Source: Spartobacteria bacterium
Lineage (GTDB): Bacteria > Verrucomicrobiota > Kiritimatiellia > RZYC01
NCBI GenBank assembly: GCA_009930475.1
Contig: RZYC01000027.1
Span: 1 to 45,036, forward strand
Direction of reading: 5' to 3'
Length of the DNA stretch: 45,036 nucleotides
Part shown: positions 28,406 to 39,492 of the stretch, piece by piece
How positions within the stretch are numbered: the first letter of the stretch is position 1
Layout of the letters: each line of letters opens with the position of its first letter
The notes under the pieces: model-generated
Database searches by the model: none
The model's input: the letters and a program-made list of their open reading frames with translations, nothing else
What the model was told of the DNA's origin: nothing
Translations under genes and position numbers: made by a program

Positions 28406-30487
28406 ATGGCTGAGCGTTTTCCTCTTAAATTGATTAGAAACATCGGGATTATGGCCCACATTGATGCGGGCAAAACCACGGTGACAGAGCGAATTTTGTT
28501 CTATTGCGGACGTACTCACAAACTGGGTGAAGTGCATGATGGTGCAGCAACAATGGACTGGATGGTGCAGGAGCAGGAACGCGGCATCACCATTACTTCT
28601 GCTGCCACAACAGCTATCTGGAAAGGGCATCAGGTTTCGATCATTGATACCCCTGGACATGTGGACTTTACGATGGAAGTGGAACGCAGTCTGCGTGTGC
28701 TTGACGGGGCGATTGCGTTGTTCTGTGCTGTGGGCGGTGTGCAGCCCCAGTCAGAAAATGTATGGCATCAGAGTGAGAAGTACAGTGTGCCGAAAGTCGC
28801 ATTCATTAATAAAATGGATCGTGTTGGTGCCGATTTCTTCAGCGTTGTGGAGCAGATTCAGACGACACTGGGTGCCAACGCGGTGCCTGTGGTCATTCCG
28901 ATCGGCAAGGAAGACTATTTCGAAGGTTTGATTGATCTGGTGTACATGAAAGCGCTGATGTTTGATGATGCATCGAAAGGTCAGACGGTTGTTGAAGCGG
29001 ACATTCCTGAGAGCATGATGGAAGAAGCCCGGAAGTGGCGTGCCAACCTGGTAGAAAAATGTGCAGAGCAGGACGATGTACTGATGGAAAAATACTTTGA
29101 AGAAGGAGAGCTGACCACAGAGGAAATTCTGAGAGTCATGCGCTCTGCGACCATCAAGCGTGCGGTAGTGCCTGTTTATTGTGGTTCTGCCTTTAAGAAC
29201 AAAGGGGTACAGCGGCTTCTGGACGGCGTTATTAATTGCCTGCCAGCTCCGAATGAAATCCCGCCCATCGTATGTGAGAAATTCGGCAAACAATTGAGCC
29301 CTGCTGAAGATGCTGATTTTTCAGCTCTGGCATTTAAGATTATGGCCGATAAACACATGGGTAAATTGACTTATATTCGTGTATATTCTGGCAAACTGGA
29401 GGCCGGCACCACTGTTTACAATAGTTCACGTGAAAAACAACAGCGTGTGGGTCGTATTCTGCGTATGCATGCAAATAAACAGGAAATCATTTCTGAAGCG
29501 TTTGCCGGAGATATTGTGGCGATTGTCGGCCTGGCTGATACCAAGACCGGAGATACGCTGTGCAATGAAAAGAATGAAATCCATTTGGAAGCCATTGAAT
29601 TCCCCGCACCAGTTATCTCCATCAGTATTATGCCTGAATCGCAGGCGGATAATGAAAAATTGGGTCATGCGTTGCATCGCCTGGCTGACGAAGATCCCAC
29701 CTTTGTGGTTGGTTTCGATGAAGAAACCAGTGAAACCATTATTTCAGGAATGGGTGAACTTCATCTGGAAATTATTGTTGATCGTCTGAAACGCGAATTT
29801 GGCGTTGTTGCGCAGGTGGGTCGTCCTGAAGTGGCGTACCGTGAAACGGCAACATCCATTTCTGATGGTGTATACAAACATGCAAAACAGTCGGGTGGAC
29901 GCGGTCAGTTTGCCCATGTTGTCATGACGCTGGAACCGCTGGATCCGGGCTCAGGCTTTGAATTCATTAATGAAATCACCGGCGGTCGTATTCCTTCTGA
30001 ATACATCCCGTCGGTTGAAAAGGGTGTTGTTCAGGGATTGCAAGCCGGTTCCTATGCGGGATATCCTGTGGTTGATATGCGCGTGCGCCTGACAGATGGC
30101 TCATACCATGAAGTCGACTCCAGTGACTTTGCCTTCCAGATTGCCGGTCGTCAGGGATTCAAAGAATTGTTCAAAAAAGGAAATCCGCAGCTTCTTGAGC
30201 CGGTAATGTCAGTAGAAGTCGTTACACCGGAAGATTATATGGGCCCGGTAACCAGTTCAATCTGTCAGCGCCGTGGTCGTATTGAGAACATGGAAGATCG
30301 TCATGGAAACAAGATTGTCCGTGGTATGGTTCCGCTGGGTGAAATGTTTGGTTATTCCAATGCATTGCGTACATTGACTCAGGGACGCGCCACCTTCTCA
30401 ATGCATTTTGAGCATTACGAAGCGGTTCCGTTCTCGCTGGCGGAAGAAATCGTTGCAAAACGTCTGGCAGCAAATAAGATTAAATAA
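28406..30487 (+). CDS. fusA: Elongation factor G
   Basis: GTPase that moves tRNAs and mRNA through the ribosome after peptide bond formation. The 693-residue product has the full EF-G layout: GTPase domain with P-loop AHIDAGKTT (residues 17-25), switch segment [24 protein letters not shown] in the usual place, DTPGHVDF and [10 protein letters not shown], followed by domains II to V. AGAAGGATTAGGACC before the ATG supplies the ribosome-binding site. It is not in a str operon with rpsL, rpsG and tuf, so the gene stands alone, closed by a strong terminator. It could be one of several EF-G copies, but the sequence is close to the canonical form. Confidence 0.95.
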   Translation: MAERFPLKLIRNIGIMAHIDAGKTTVTERILFYCGRTHKLGEVHDGAATMDWMVQEQERGITITSAATTAIWKGHQVSIIDTPGHVDFTMEVERSLRVLDGAIALFCAVGGVQPQSENVWHQSEKYSVPKVAFINKMDRVGADFFSVVEQIQTTLGANAVPVVIPIGKEDYFEGLIDLVYMKALMFDDASKGQTVVEADIPESMMEEARKWRANLVEKCAEQDDVLMEKYFEEGELTTEEILRVMRSATIKRAVVPVYCGSAFKNKGVQRLLDGVINCLPAPNEIPPIVCEKFGKQLSPAEDADFSALAFKIMADKHMGKLTYIRVYSGKLEAGTTVYNSSREKQQRVGRILRMHANKQEIISEAFAGDIVAIVGLADTKTGDTLCNEKNEIHLEAIEFPAPVISISIMPESQADNEKLGHALHRLADEDPTFVVGFDEETSETIISGMGELHLEIIVDRLKREFGVVAQVGRPEVAYRETATSISDGVYKHAKQSGGRGQFAHVVMTLEPLDPGSGFEFINEITGGRIPSEYIPSVEKGVVQGLQAGSYAGYPVVDMRVRLTDGSYHEVDSSDFAFQIAGRQGFKELFKKGNPQLLEPVMSVEVVTPEDYMGPVTSSICQRRGRIENMEDRHGNKIVRGMVPLGEMFGYSNALRTLTQGRATFSMHFEHYEAVPFSLAEEIVAKRLAANKIK

Positions 30488-30510
30488 TTTTATTTTTGTA
30501 TCGATATTTT

Positions 30511-30536
30511 AAAGGCACCTTCGGGTGCCTTTTTTT
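30511..30536 (+). terminator. Rho-independent terminator after fusA
   Basis: AAAGGCACC, loop TTCG, GGTGCCTTT, then more T residues: a 9-bp stem with the very stable UUCG tetraloop, starting 24 bases after the fusA stop. Confidence 0.95.
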
Positions 30537-30560
30537 AATATTGAAAACAGGTGTGACCAA

Positions 30561-31695
30561 GTAGCAGTCTATGATACGCCTGATGTTACCCGTCGGAATA
30601 TCTATTTCAGCACCAGTGACCCAGATCGCGAATCGTATACAGATTTCCCCAGCCACCGCGCATTTTCCGTGCGCCGGTTCTTCGATTAACCCCGAAATAC
30701 TCTGTATTTTTAGAGAAGAAATCCTCCACAAACTTTTTTGAGCCAAGTACGAGCCCATCGCAGAAGTACCTGCTGCGACACTGCAAACGTTCAAAATCAG
30801 ATATCTTCATGCGTTTTCGCAACTTGTCCGGTATCATATCTCGATCCAGCATGGCAAACTGCGGATTCTTACGTACCTCATCGTACATCAGAACCCGTTC
30901 CCAATACACATGTGAGGCATCGCTCCAGTCATCCACTTTTTCCTTGGCTCTAACCTCATCATCCAGACGTTCCAATCCCGAAGCAAGTGCCACAATTCCT
31001 TGTCTTGCAGCAAAAGTTCCCCCCATCGCTTCGCCCAGCCCGCAAAACCGATACATTTTTGGATCATCAACGATCCCCGCGCGTACCGGATTCATTTCAA
31101 TATATGCCGCCATTGTTCGTAACGACAAACCGTCTTCAACCAGTACGCTCTTGAATCGATGATCCCATAGTGTCCCATACCGCCCATTACGCCGGTTATA
31201 CCAGCATGAAAATCGTTGCTTTACCTGTTTCATAAACTCGCTAATGTCGTGCATCCGCACCAGATAACGCCGCTTATCCTCTATCACCAATCCCTCAAGT
31301 CCAGCCTGTTCCCATCTAGCCCATCGCACCCGGATTTCGTCCATTTCTTCTTCTGTATAGAGGTATTCCAGTCGCCGCATCAGATCGCTATCCGTAATCA
31401 ATTGCACGGCATCGCGTTCCGGCTCTTCCAATAGCAGGTGTATATGGTTTGTCATCACTGCATAGGTCAGAACGTGTACTCCTGTAAAGCCTTCCACACG
31501 CCGAATCAATCGGCGCATGTGTTCTTTTTCACGCGTGCCTAGCAGCATTTCGCGTCCTACAATTCGTGACATACAGTGGTAGTAGGCCAGATGATCTCGC
31601 TTGATTCGTTTTTGTCTCATAGAGCGTATAAGAGCATAATCTGAAGAGATGCGCAATAAAAAATATAAGAAAAGGATGGAGATATAGACTACTAC
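30561..31695 (-). mobile_element. RAYT transposase unit bounded by GTAGYAGTCTAT inverted repeats
   Basis: The transposase gene is bracketed by 12-bp imperfect inverted repeats. GTAGCAGTCTAT is on the plus strand at 30561-30572, and its inverted partner GTAGTAGTCTAT is on the minus strand at 31684-31695, one mismatch apart. Both begin with GTAG, the conserved tetranucleotide of REP sequences recognised by known RAYTs. The right end abuts the truncated DUF4338 gene, whose stop is only one base beyond the repeat. No strong hairpin follows either GTAG and no target-site duplication is seen, so the unit boundaries are inferred. Confidence 0.55.
30607..31620 (-). CDS. REP-associated tyrosine transposase (RAYT, Y1/HUH family)
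   Basis: Single-strand DNA transposase of the IS200/IS605-related Y1 superfamily; RAYTs are thought to mobilise short palindromic REP or REPIN repeats. The 337-residue product starts MRQKRIKRDHLAYYHCMSR and has the HUH metal-binding motif HIH at residues 59-61 in AVMTNHIHLLLEE. The catalytic tyrosine region is near Tyr141 in KQRFSCWYNRRNGRYGTLWDHRFKS. A longer C-terminal part is typical of the PVC-group members. Earlier in-frame codons exist, but the chosen ATG matches the family N-terminus. The key motifs are intact, so it may be functional. Confidence 0.88.
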   Translation of the reverse strand: MRQKRIKRDHLAYYHCMSRIVGREMLLGTREKEHMRRLIRRVEGFTGVHVLTYAVMTNHIHLLLEEPERDAVQLITDSDLMRRLEYLYTEEEMDEIRVRWARWEQAGLEGLVIEDKRRYLVRMHDISEFMKQVKQRFSCWYNRRNGRYGTLWDHRFKSVLVEDGLSLRTMAAYIEMNPVRAGIVDDPKMYRFCGLGEAMGGTFAARQGIVALASGLERLDDEVRAKEKVDDWSDASHVYWERVLMYDEVRKNPQFAMLDRDMIPDKLRKRMKISDFERLQCRSRYFCDGLVLGSKKFVEDFFSKNTEYFGVNRRTGARKMRGGWGNLYTIRDLGHWC

Positions 31696-31696
31696 A

Positions 31697-31960
31697 CTAT
31701 TCCGGGGTCCACCCGATCCACTCGTCACGATCCTTGAGGTGGTAGGCACAGGCAACCCATGTCAGTAACCCAATCCATTGACCTTCATATTCGGCAACAT
31801 AACGCAACGTTTCGCCAACAACAGCAGAACTCTTCAGATAATGCTTTGTTTCTATTAGATGGTTGTATTTTTCCAGCTCTTCCGGGCGAACGAGGCGAAC
31901 GGTGATTCCGTCCAATACATCCTGCTCCGGTCTTGTCGGGGTGCGGTATTTCTTTTTCAT
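31697..31960 (-). pseudogene. Truncated DUF4338 (DruA-like) transposase-associated gene
   Basis: The 87-residue product matches, from memory, the N-terminal part of the DUF4338 family, which includes DruA of Druantia anti-phage loci and many transposon-associated proteins. Shared features are the NHLIETKHYL segment, GETLRYVAEYEGQWIGLLTW and the signature HLKDRDEWIGWTPE. Family members continue for 150 or more residues after this point, but here a TAG follows at once, next to the RAYT inverted repeat. The missing 3' part is not found between here and fusA. Most likely a remnant cut by insertion of, or deletion beside, the RAYT unit. Confidence 0.6.
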
Positions 31961-32129
31961 GCGCTATGACATACTTTTTTTTGCAAAGGATGTTCCGCTT
32001 TTTATGACATCTTTTTTCATTTGAGTAATTTGTACCCAAATGGGAATCAGCACTGAAAAAGATGTGTATATCACTGGTTTTATTCACTCAGGCGTTGAAT
32101 ACGCACTGGTGTATATGATACAGGGAGCT

Positions 32130-32996
32130 ATGAGTAAGAGAGATACGATGAGCTGTTCTGTTTTGCGCATCCTGCGCTGGTTGGCCATGATGCTGGGCCT
32201 TGTCGGTGTTTTAGCTGGAATTGTCTGCATTACGGGTGTGTGGATGTTGAATTATTATGCACAACAATTTCTGTCCGGCGTTGTAGCGGATCTGTCGGAA
32301 GGGTGCCTTGTTGTGGAGCAGGGTGCCGATCACGTCCGCAGTCAGGTACAGGCCCTCCGCGATAATATGAACACGATGACCATCCCATATGAACGGCGCG
32401 ACGGGGATACGCCGGAGTGGTCGGATGAAGATTCTATGACGGTGACATTACACTATCATAAGCTGGATGCCGCCGTGCAGCAGCTGGAGGAATGGATGGG
32501 GTTCATGGCCTCCGCTATTGTGTTGGTAGAAAAACTATGGACGGCATCGGACTCCTTTATGGATCAGATGCATATCGCCGTCGATGAGCGCAAAGAAATC
32601 AATGCGTCACTTACGCGCGGATTGGATCAGGTTCGAGAAACCAGTCGTATTTTGGCAGCGATGCAACAGGAGATTCCGGATCTTCAGTTTTCCCGATCAG
32701 TAGATGTTGCTGCTGTGCTTCCCTCGTTAACGTCGCGGTTCGATCACATGTTAGCAGGCATACAGGAGCACGCGGTGCTTTTCGCGCTGGATACGGTCGG
32801 TGTCAAAACGGCTTTGACGTCGTGGGAGAGGGCTCTTGTACGAAAAATACGCATGGTTGCCGGTATGATGTCAGTCCTGTTGTTGTGGGTCAGTGCCGCC
32901 CAGGCATGTCTGTTTTATTGGGGCTGCCATGGCCGTTGTCAGCATCTGATTTCATCGCAGATTCAACGGCTGCGGGGAGATGGTGGAATCAATTGA
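32130..32996 (+). CDS. Hypothetical membrane protein with two transmembrane segments
   Basis: No family recognised. From ATG 32130 the 288-residue product has a hydrophobic segment near the N-terminus (ILRWLAMMLGLVGVLAGIVC) and another near the C-terminus (RMVAGMMSVLLLWVSAAQAC). About 200 residues between them are polar and probably helical or coiled-coil (QQLEEWMGF, LTRGLDQVRETSRILAAMQQE). The topology suggests a periplasmic helical domain held at both ends. ATG 32148 is an alternative start with AGAGAG just upstream; an earlier in-frame codon at 32040 adds no recognisable sequence. It converges with the gene ending at 33049. Confidence 0.6.
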   Translation: MSKRDTMSCSVLRILRWLAMMLGLVGVLAGIVCITGVWMLNYYAQQFLSGVVADLSEGCLVVEQGADHVRSQVQALRDNMNTMTIPYERRDGDTPEWSDEDSMTVTLHYHKLDAAVQQLEEWMGFMASAIVLVEKLWTASDSFMDQMHIAVDERKEINASLTRGLDQVRETSRILAAMQQEIPDLQFSRSVDVAAVLPSLTSRFDHMLAGIQEHAVLFALDTVGVKTALTSWERALVRKIRMVAGMMSVLLLWVSAAQACLFYWGCHGRCQHLISSQIQRLRGDGGIN

Positions 32997-33048
32997 CGGG
33001 ACTGTTTGCCAGTAAATACCATCTGACGAGTCGGGATATCCCGGGGTA

Positions 33049-33804
33049 TCAGGCTGTGATGTTTAAGGAATTCTCGTTGTACAGGTTGTTCACGTAGCTC
33101 GTCAAATCGCCGAACGCCTGTTCGATGAGGGATTTCTGATCATCAGTAGCATTTTCTGTTGCTTTAGCTAACTGTTCTTCGATGACGTCCTGAATCGTGT
33201 CGGAATCAATCCCTGCTTCTTTCATGGCGGCAATCATGTCCTGAATTGTGGTTTCCACTTCTTCCTTCGTCATGTCCGAGATCGACTGGATGTTCATGTT
33301 GGAGAAATCCAGCACCGATGAATTTTCTGAGTTCGCCTGATCAGTAACTTCTTCGGGCGTGAAGGTATGTTCGATATCGCTGTCCACGGCCGCCAGTTCG
33401 TCCCAGTTTGCAAAGGCACTATTGCGTGCTGCCGCCTGATCCATCCTGCCCTGTGCGGCGTCATTCATCATTTTGGCCAGATTATCCAGTGCATGTTGCA
33501 CATCTTTCATTTCATCGTCGTTTAAATCGCCCTGCACGCGCATGGTGTAGCCTTCTTCAAAGTTTCCCGACAATGCGGCATTTTTGTTCTGGCCGGCGGT
33601 GTTTTGATAGGCTTCAAGCTGTGCTGAGGCCATGGATGAAATAGTAACGCGGTCGCCTTCCTGTGTCATAATCGATGCGCTCAGGGTCGTTTTGTTGGTG
33701 CCGAGCGGGGGAGGGGTCGTCCCCGATCCTTTGCTGAGTGCGGAAGGCGTGTTCCAGGTGAGCCGTGCTGCGTTGCTTTGTGTCAAACTGTTTTCAATAT
33801 TCAT
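33049..33804 (-). CDS. Hypothetical acidic, mostly helical protein
   Basis: No family recognised. The 251-residue product has a Ser/Thr/Asn/Pro-rich N-terminal 60 residues (LTWNTPSALSKGSGTTPPPL), then an acidic helical region rich in Asp, Glu and Gln. It includes LNDDEMKDVQHALDNLAKMM and the repeated-looking MTKEEVETTIQDMIAAMKEAG and DSDTIQDVIEEQLAKATENA. No signal peptide or membrane segment is seen. The ATG at 33804 is preferred over TTG 33813. A short 12-bp self-complementary sequence (CGGGATATCCCG, 33032-33043) lies between it and the convergent gene. An extracellular-appendage or flagellar-associated role is conceivable but unsupported. Confidence 0.6.
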   Translation of the reverse strand: MNIENSLTQSNAARLTWNTPSALSKGSGTTPPPLGTNKTTLSASIMTQEGDRVTISSMASAQLEAYQNTAGQNKNAALSGNFEEGYTMRVQGDLNDDEMKDVQHALDNLAKMMNDAAQGRMDQAAARNSAFANWDELAAVDSDIEHTFTPEEVTDQANSENSSVLDFSNMNIQSISDMTKEEVETTIQDMIAAMKEAGIDSDTIQDVIEEQLAKATENATDDQKSLIEQAFGDLTSYVNNLYNENSLNITA

Positions 33805-33986
33805 GATCGTCAATCCAAATTTGTTTTACATACCCATCGGCAGTTTTCGCGTTAGTGTAAGCAAGTTATGCCACAGGGGTATTACTGGATAAAATCAGGA
33901 ATATAATGCCGAAAATCGCTAAAATATGCCGTTTTGACGGGAGGCATGCAGAAAATGCCGTACTGATTTTTACGAGAACCGAGAGA

Positions 33987-34418
33987 TCAGGATACGTCCG
34001 GGAATTTAGCGGCATAGCGGTCAATCCATTCGCGTGCTGCTTGTTCCGTGGTCAGCGAACGGCCTTCTTTCGTCTGCACATCCCGTCGATAATGCTCAAT
34101 CTGGCATAGCTGTTCTACCTGACGAAAATGAAAGGGATTGGTGGAATACAGGAATTTAACACCGATTTCGTACTGCATTTCATCCTTCTGCGAGCACCAT
34201 GCGACTTCGCCATCAATGCTGGCATCCAGATCCGTGCAGGGGATGGAAACATGAATGGCAGAACCTGGCTCCAGCGGCTCATCGCTGGTAAAGCATACTC
34301 CGCCGGTTCCGAGGTTTTTCACATTGAGCGCAGTGGCCGATTTGTCCTTAACAATGTACGTGATCGGGATGTCGGACGGGTGTCTTATGAATTGTCTTTG
34401 GTAATCTACTGTATCCAT
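33987..34418 (-). CDS. PilZ-domain protein, probable cyclic di-GMP receptor
   Basis: PilZ domains bind cyclic di-GMP and change the activity of motility, adhesion or polysaccharide systems. The 143-residue product is essentially one PilZ domain. RQFIRHPSDIPI at residues 8-19 supplies the RxxxR motif, and NVKNLGTGGVCF is at the position of the (D/N)xSxxG motif, with Gly instead of Ser. A beta-barrel ending EIGVKFL and a C-terminal helical tail of about 45 residues follow. The Ser-to-Gly change could weaken ligand binding. It lies 54 bp downstream of folE on the same strand and may be co-transcribed. Confidence 0.8.
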   Translation of the reverse strand: MDTVDYQRQFIRHPSDIPITYIVKDKSATALNVKNLGTGGVCFTSDEPLEPGSAIHVSIPCTDLDASIDGEVAWCSQKDEMQYEIGVKFLYSTNPFHFRQVEQLCQIEHYRRDVQTKEGRSLTTEQAAREWIDRYAAKFPDVS

Positions 34419-34472
34419 AATAGTAACTGTATTCTGTTATCGCGGGGTCAAAACCCATTAAAATCGCACGCC

Positions 34473-35027
34473 TCAATGTATCACATTCCCTTTGACAAGT
34501 TGCAAGAATTCATTTCGGGTGGCTGCACAGCGGCGGAAATTTCCCAGCATGGCAGAGGTCATCATTTTTGAATTTTGTTTTTCCACGCCCCGCATCATCA
34601 TACACAGGTGCTGTGCGGAGATGATGACCCCAACCCCTTCGGGTTCGATGACTTCCATGATGGTTTCGGCAATTTGATTGGTTAGGCGTTCCTGTATCTG
34701 CAACCGGCGGGCAAACATATCAGCGATCCGCGCGATTTTACTTACGCCGAGCACTCTTCCCTTAGGAATATATCCAATATGGCAGCGTCCCGTAAAAGGC
34801 AGCATGTGATGTTCGCACAAACTGTATATTTCAATATCCTTAATAATAACCATATGGTTTTCTTTTACCGTAAAAACAGCACCATTTACTATTTCATCCA
34901 CCGTCTGTGTGTAGCCGCGAGTCAGGAAGCTCCACGCCTTTTCCACTCGTGCCGGAGTGTCGATTAATCCTTCCCTGGCAGGGTCTTCTCCAATTTTTAT
35001 GAGCCATTGTTCAACCAGTTTTTTCAC
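34473..35027 (-). CDS. folE: GTP cyclohydrolase I
   Basis: Converts GTP to 7,8-dihydroneopterin triphosphate, the first step of folate (and often queuosine) precursor synthesis. The 184-residue product has the family motifs [28 protein letters not shown] and [16 protein letters not shown]. The zinc ligands Cys71, His74 and Cys142 are all present. Translation starts at GTG 35027, with AAAGGGA upstream on the minus strand; the protein then begins at the usual distance from the first motif. The intact zinc site marks it as the type I (FolE) enzyme rather than FolE2. The PilZ gene follows. Confidence 0.95.
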   Translation of the reverse strand: MKKLVEQWLIKIGEDPAREGLIDTPARVEKAWSFLTRGYTQTVDEIVNGAVFTVKENHMVIIKDIEIYSLCEHHMLPFTGRCHIGYIPKGRVLGVSKIARIADMFARRLQIQERLTNQIAETIMEVIEPEGVGVIISAQHLCMMMRGVEKQNSKMMTSAMLGNFRRCAATRNEFLQLVKGNVIH

Positions 35028-35147
35028 AGTAATATCCCTTTCATTTATGGGGAGCTTTTACCCTTTTTAGATATAAATGCAATTTATTGGATAATAAAAC
35101 TTGTCCTCAACGCAATTCATCTCTATACCTTGTCTCGTTTTTCAGTA

Positions 35148-35224
35148 CGGGGTGTAGCTCAGCCTGGTAGAGCGTCAGCTTTGGGAGCTGAACGTCGCAC
35201 GTTCGAATCGTGTCACCCCGACCA
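35148..35224 (+). tRNA. tRNA-Pro (TGG), CCA encoded
   Basis: Acceptor CGGGGTG (35148-35154) pairs with CACCCCG (35214-35220). The anticodon stem TCAGC/GCTGA has loop TTTGGGA, giving anticodon TGG. The T-arm contains GTTCGAATC and CCA is encoded after discriminator A. It is followed after 16 bases by tRNA-Ser, probably in one transcript. Confidence 0.96.
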
Positions 35225-35240
35225 GAAAAACAGAGGCTAC

Positions 35241-35333
35241 GGAGAGGTGGCTGAGCGGCTTAAAGCGACGGATTGCTAATCCGTTGTACGTAATTTACTC
35301 GTACCGGGGGTTCGAATCCCCCCTTCTCCGCCA
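35241..35333 (+). tRNA. tRNA-Ser (GCT), CCA encoded
   Basis: A 93-base class II tRNA. Acceptor GGAGAGG (35241-35247) pairs with CTTCTCC (35323-35329). Anticodon stem ACGGA/TCCGT has loop TTGCTAA, giving anticodon GCT. The long variable arm has a GTACG/CGTAC stem, as expected for serine. CCA is encoded after discriminator G. Confidence 0.96.
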
Positions 35334-35388
35334 TCCTTTACCTTCCTCAACGGAGCCGAATTAAGGGAAATGGGGTAAATCAAATCAC

Positions 35389-36129
35389 ATGGACACGTCT
35401 GATTTTTTAGAAACTGCCGATATTGAAACCTCATCCGATGACTATGCAACACGCTTTTCCGGGGCTGTGGGGAGCTGGATGCTAAAGATACAAAGCGATA
35501 TTACGGTTGGTTTCATGCAGCAGCACCCTGTTCGTTCTGTGCTGGACGTGGGAGGTGGTCACGGGCAGCTGGCGATTCCCTTGAGTCGTGAAGGATTTAA
35601 TGTGACAGTGCTTGGAAGCGATGTCTCCTGTGCCCATCGGTTGCAGTCGCAGATTCAGGCAGAAAAGCTTACGTTTATTGTGGGCGATGTGATTCATATT
35701 CCCTCGGATGATGCAGCCTATGATGTAGCGATTTCCTTTCGATTATTGCCGCACTGCGATCATTGGAAAGAGCTGATTCGTGAATTGTGCCGTGTGTCCC
35801 GTGACATGGTGATTGTGGATTATCCGACAGCACAGAGCGTCAATGCGATTGCGCCCATGCTGTTCGGTGCAAAAAAGAAGCTGGAAAAGAATACCCGTAC
35901 CTGGCGGGCTTTTCGACATGATGAAGTGGCCTCCGTTTTCGAGGAATGCGGCTATCGCGTCGTAGCGCGAAAAGGGCAGTTCTTTCTGCCCATGGTGTTG
36001 CATCGTATGCTGAAATGCCCGGGATTATCTGCTGTCATGGAGGGGTTCTGTGCGCTTATCGGTCTTCGCAGATTCTGGGGATCCCCCGTCATTCTGTGCG
36101 CCGAACGCGTGTCTGTATCCGCGCAGTAA
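35389..36129 (+). CDS. Class I SAM-dependent methyltransferase
   Basis: The 246-residue product has the Rossmann-type SAM-binding motif VLDVGGGHGQ at residues 51-60, a motif II region ending VTVLGSDVS, and a motif IV-like region DDAAYDVAISFRLLPHCDHW of Methyltransf_11 type. The later segment RDMVIVDYPTAQSVNAIAP fits motif V/VI. The substrate cannot be read from sequence; the C-terminal third (HRMLKCPGLSAVMEGF) has no recognised match. Such orphan enzymes often act on lipids, quinones or other small molecules. It stands between tRNA-Ser and the beta-galactosidase gene, 149 bp from the latter. Confidence 0.85.
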   Translation: MDTSDFLETADIETSSDDYATRFSGAVGSWMLKIQSDITVGFMQQHPVRSVLDVGGGHGQLAIPLSREGFNVTVLGSDVSCAHRLQSQIQAEKLTFIVGDVIHIPSDDAAYDVAISFRLLPHCDHWKELIRELCRVSRDMVIVDYPTAQSVNAIAPMLFGAKKKLEKNTRTWRAFRHDEVASVFEECGYRVVARKGQFFLPMVLHRMLKCPGLSAVMEGFCALIGLRRFWGSPVILCAERVSVSAQ

Positions 36130-36263
36130 TCATTCATGCACGGGGGAGGAGTTACGGGGCTTTCGTGAAAGGGACATGCGACGAGAGCAAAAATAACTTT
36201 TCTTTTCAGGTGATCCCGTTAGACTCGCAACCGTTCTCCTGACGATACGAGCTCATCAAATGA

Positions 36264-39389
<3,126 letters not shown>

Positions 39390-39466
39390 CCTGTTCAGCA
39401 AAGTTGTTTGAGCGGTATTCTGTTGTCCATAAAATATTATCAAAAGCTGATGTAATGACGGACATG

Positions 39467-39492
39467 CCAAAAAAACGGCGCGGAGCACCGTT
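39467..39492 (-). terminator. Terminator of the hybrid histidine kinase gene
   Basis: Read on the minus strand immediately after the kinase stop: AACGGTGC, loop TCC, GCGCCGTT, then a run of T. The 8-bp stem has one G-U pair. Position and T-run make it a good intrinsic terminator for the kinase; read the other way for lacZ it lacks a T-run. Confidence 0.75.

Noticed and set aside
32822-33097. 91-codon plus-strand frame overlapping the membrane protein
   Set aside because: Out-of-frame overlap with the end of the 32130-32996 gene and antisense to the next; no independent start signal.
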